NCBI GenBank assembly: GCA_947167045.1 | Contig: CAMVGO010000001.1 | Location: forward strand, 1 to 64,000 | Length of the DNA stretch: 64,000 nt | Reading direction: 5' to 3' | DNA from: an uncultured Clostridia bacterium | GTDB lineage: Bacteria; Bacillota; Clostridia; Saccharofermentanales; Saccharofermentanaceae | In this document: positions 62,077 to 64,000 of the stretch, in pieces | Layout: every line of letters begins with the position of its first letter | How positions within the stretch are numbered: the first letter of the stretch is position 1 | Translations under genes and position numbers: made by a program | The notes under the pieces: generated by a model | What the model was told of the DNA's origin: nothing | The model's database searches: none | What the model saw: only the letters and a program-made list of their open reading frames with translations

Positions 62077-63141
62077 TTAATCATAATAGATGTATTCATA
62101 TCTGTAATTAACAGTAGATGTATCACTCACACTTCCATCGGCGGCATATTCAGTAAGTATTCTTTTAATTCTGTTACCGTTGATATCGTATTCATATTCC
62201 CATATTTCCTCTATCCGACCAGACGGATCTCCAAAAAAAGTATATTTAATATCCTTTATTTCCTCTCCCTTTTCATTGTATTCCCATTCCTCGTGATAAG
62301 CTAAATTGCCTAAACCATCATAACCTAACTTCTTTGTGCATAATCCGCTAGTATTGTATTCAAATTCCTTTCGTTCGGCAATCTGACCATCGGGATAATA
62401 CTCATTAAATGCATATGTAGTACAACAAACTAAGTTTCCATCATTGTCATATTCATTATCATATGTATTTGTCATTAATATAGTTCCGTCAGGATAACGG
62501 ACTATTCCTTTAGTTAGGTTGCCATAAGAATCCCACTCATAGTCATTCCAATACTTTAACGTATCATCATTGCTAATCTTTTCTGTTGTTATATTTCCGG
62601 AATCATCGTAATCATATTCATAAACACTTCCTTTTTTACCATCACGGAAGTATGTTTTCTTGATCATATTACAAGAAGAATCGTATTCGTATTCTTCCCA
62701 ATCTAATATGTTGCCATCGCAATCATATCGGGAAAGCTTTATCAGATTTCCCTTGTCATCATATTCAGAACTATCCCAGTTACCACTTGAAATAGTACCA
62801 ATAAAATCAATCTCTCTATCATAGTGATAAGTTACCTTGATCTCATGACCTTCTAAATCATATTCAGTGGTCAAACGCAATTCATCATTAGTGTATTTCT
62901 TTATAATTTTGACAGGCTTTACCGTTTCATCTTCAGAAACTTCAGAAACATCAGTAATATCTGTGACTTCAGCAATACTCTGATCCGGCACATCTACATC
63001 TGTGCTTATGGTAGCCTTCGTTTCATTAACTTCGTCTCGATTTCTGTTATCCCGTCTATTATCATTTCCGGTGTTATCACAAGCTGCAACAGACAACATC
63101 ATGCATGCTATTAATACCGCAGAAAACAATCTTTTGTGCAT
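62077..63141 (-). CDS. Lipoprotein with YD/MORN-like repeats
   Basis: A 354-aa predicted lipoprotein: signal with lipobox VAAC (Cys about 21), a Thr/Asp linker (about 25-75), then ten or so repeats of about 22 aa with pattern YDSxGNLTK-xxYPDG (RHS/YD-like or toxin-antitoxin MORN-like). No peptidase or toxin domain follows. The gene is more A+T-rich than its neighbours, with many AAT/ATA codons, which suggests recent transfer. ATG at 63141 with AGAGGTG; a GTG three codons upstream is inside that site. Confidence 0.85.
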   Translation of the reverse strand: MHKRLFSAVLIACMMLSVAACDNTGNDNRRDNRNRDEVNETKATISTDVDVPDQSIAEVTDITDVSEVSEDETVKPVKIIKKYTNDELRLTTEYDLEGHEIKVTYHYDREIDFIGTISSGNWDSSEYDDKGNLIKLSRYDCDGNILDWEEYEYDSSCNMIKKTYFRDGKKGSVYEYDYDDSGNITTEKISNDDTLKYWNDYEWDSYGNLTKGIVRYPDGTILMTNTYDNEYDNDGNLVCCTTYAFNEYYPDGQIAERKEFEYNTSGLCTKKLGYDGLGNLAYHEEWEYNEKGEEIKDIKYTFFGDPSGRIEEIWEYEYDINGNRIKRILTEYAADGSVSDTSTVNYRYEYIYYD

Positions 63142-63431
63142 AACATTCACCTCTAAATACAGTAATTAGTTATCTTCAAATCATTAATAGAACAACTTAA
63201 ATTATAAACGTAGATTATCAAATCAGTTCTCAAGTGACAAGAACCGGATTGCTTTAAGATAACTGCAGATCGTTCCAGCAACGGTTCCCATTGTTTACAA
63301 ATTATGCGGTAAAATCTTAATTAGCATTCGAAATCCGGGTAAGCAAATAAACCTGGCAAGAAGGGTCTTTCAACAGGACATATAAAGGACACATGCGCGG
63401 TATAACATTTCCCCAGGGAGGAAATAAGTAG

Positions 63432-64000
63432 ATGGCTAGGATCTTGATCGTAGAGGACTCGGAAGAGCTTTTGACGCTTGTTGCCGACTTTTTCAGGAGC
63501 AAGGGTTCTTTTGAGGTCGACGCCGCAGCTGACGGCAACAGTGCGATCGCCCTTATCGGCAGCAAAGACTACGACATAGCGGTCCTGGATATCATGCTTC
63601 CCGGTGCGAACGGATTTGAAGTCTGCAAGGCTCTGAGAGGAAAGAGCAGGTGTCCCATCGTGTTCGTGACGGCGTTGGGCAATGAGAGCAATATCCTGAA
63701 GGGATATGAGACGGGCGCCGACGATTACATGGTCAAGCCTTTTTCGCTCAAGGTGCTGTATGCCAAGTGCCTCGCGCTCCTTAACAGGACTGACGCGGAT
63801 CTTCAGAATGAACCGGTGCTCGAATGCGGTGACATCAGGCTCTATCCTTTGCGCATGGAAGTTGAGGTTAGCGGACAAAAAGTCACGCTCGCTCCCAAAG
63901 AATATTTCCTCCTCAAGGTTCTCATGGAGAACAGAGGGATCGTACTCGGAAGAGACAGGCTCTTAGATCAGGTATGGGGAATGGGGTTCGACGGCTCGGA
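63432..64000 (+). CDS. OmpR-family response regulator, cut by window end
   Basis: The first 189 residues of a two-component regulator. The receiver domain has acidic E8-D9, phospho-acceptor D52 or near it (VLDIMLPG), T of FVTALG and K of MVKPF. The start of the winged-helix domain is present (LAPKEYFLLKVLMENRG). GGGAGG lies about 12 bases before the ATG. A histidine kinase probably follows outside the window. Confidence 0.9.
   Translation, partial: MARILIVEDSEELLTLVADFFRSKGSFEVDAAADGNSAIALIGSKDYDIAVLDIMLPGANGFEVCKALRGKSRCPIVFVTALGNESNILKGYETGADDYMVKPFSLKVLYAKCLALLNRTDADLQNEPVLECGDIRLYPLRMEVEVSGQKVTLAPKEYFLLKVLMENRGIVLGRDRLLDQVWGMGFDGS

Overview
The window looks like chromosomal DNA of an anaerobic Gram-positive Clostridia (Bacillota), probably of gut or rumen type. 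The evidence is strong GGAGG-type ribosome sites, occasional TTG starts, lipobox proteins without outer-membrane machinery, many secreted proteins built from aromatic cell-wall-binding repeats (TGWKxIxGKWYYF), and family content such as DUF4003, a CmpB-type membrane family, NSS transport and GH16. Base composition is near half G+C in genes and clearly more A+T-rich in the intergenic repeat arrays and at 62-63.3 kb. No rRNA or ordinary tRNA was found. Genus cannot be fixed by eye.

Layout. 0-0.8 kb: an array of palindromic repeats. 0.8-10 kb: zinc-ribbon membrane protein, ECF sigma factor with putative anti-sigma factor, TcdA-like dehydratase, a degenerate GGDEF-EAL protein, a cytidylate-kinase-like protein and a three-gene ABC exporter. 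10-17.3 kb: three large secreted repeat proteins, two with CAP domains. 17.3-31.2 kb: lipoproteins, an NSS symporter, a lipid/glycan pair (glycosyltransferase and acyltransferase), two CmpB-type membrane proteins, an HD-GYP protein, an esterase, a methyltransferase, acetyltransferases and a CAT-like enzyme. 31.2-43.6 kb: AraC regulator divergent from a GH16 glucanase, DUF4003, a diguanylate cyclase, a repeat protein, a flavodoxin-fold oxidoreductase, a CPBP protease and a structured RNA candidate. 43.7-48 kb: an RNA-processing locus with a WYL regulator, a tRNA-like/Y-RNA-like structured RNA, a Ro60/TROVE protein and RtcB ligase. 48-51 kb: a decayed ABC transporter, an acetyltransferase, and an FMN dehydrogenase overlapping a sugar isomerase-like gene. 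51.3-60.6 kb: five wall-binding repeat proteins, four of them a tandem paralogue cluster with a shared promoter block. 60.6-64 kb: a lipoprotein with an ECF-type promoter, a double-glycine leader peptide gene, a YD/MORN-like lipoprotein and the start of an OmpR-type response regulator.

How parts connect. An exact 12-nt/13-nt/6-nt promoter pattern lies upstream of both the ECF sigma operon and the lipoprotein at 60.7 kb, which suggests an autoregulated ECF regulon. Three c-di-GMP-related proteins (degenerate GGDEF-EAL, GGDEF, HD-GYP) are scattered through the window. Large repeat proteins are exported by Sec signal peptides and probably decorate the wall.

The most unusual features are: (i) arrays of imperfect palindromes repeating every 52 bp (once every 63 bp), close to five or six helical turns, with different arm sequences at different loci and with spacers homogenised inside each array; (ii) the tRNA-like RNA upstream of Ro60-RtcB; (iii) an unannotated 53-aa double-glycine peptide gene sitting beside one of the palindrome arrays.
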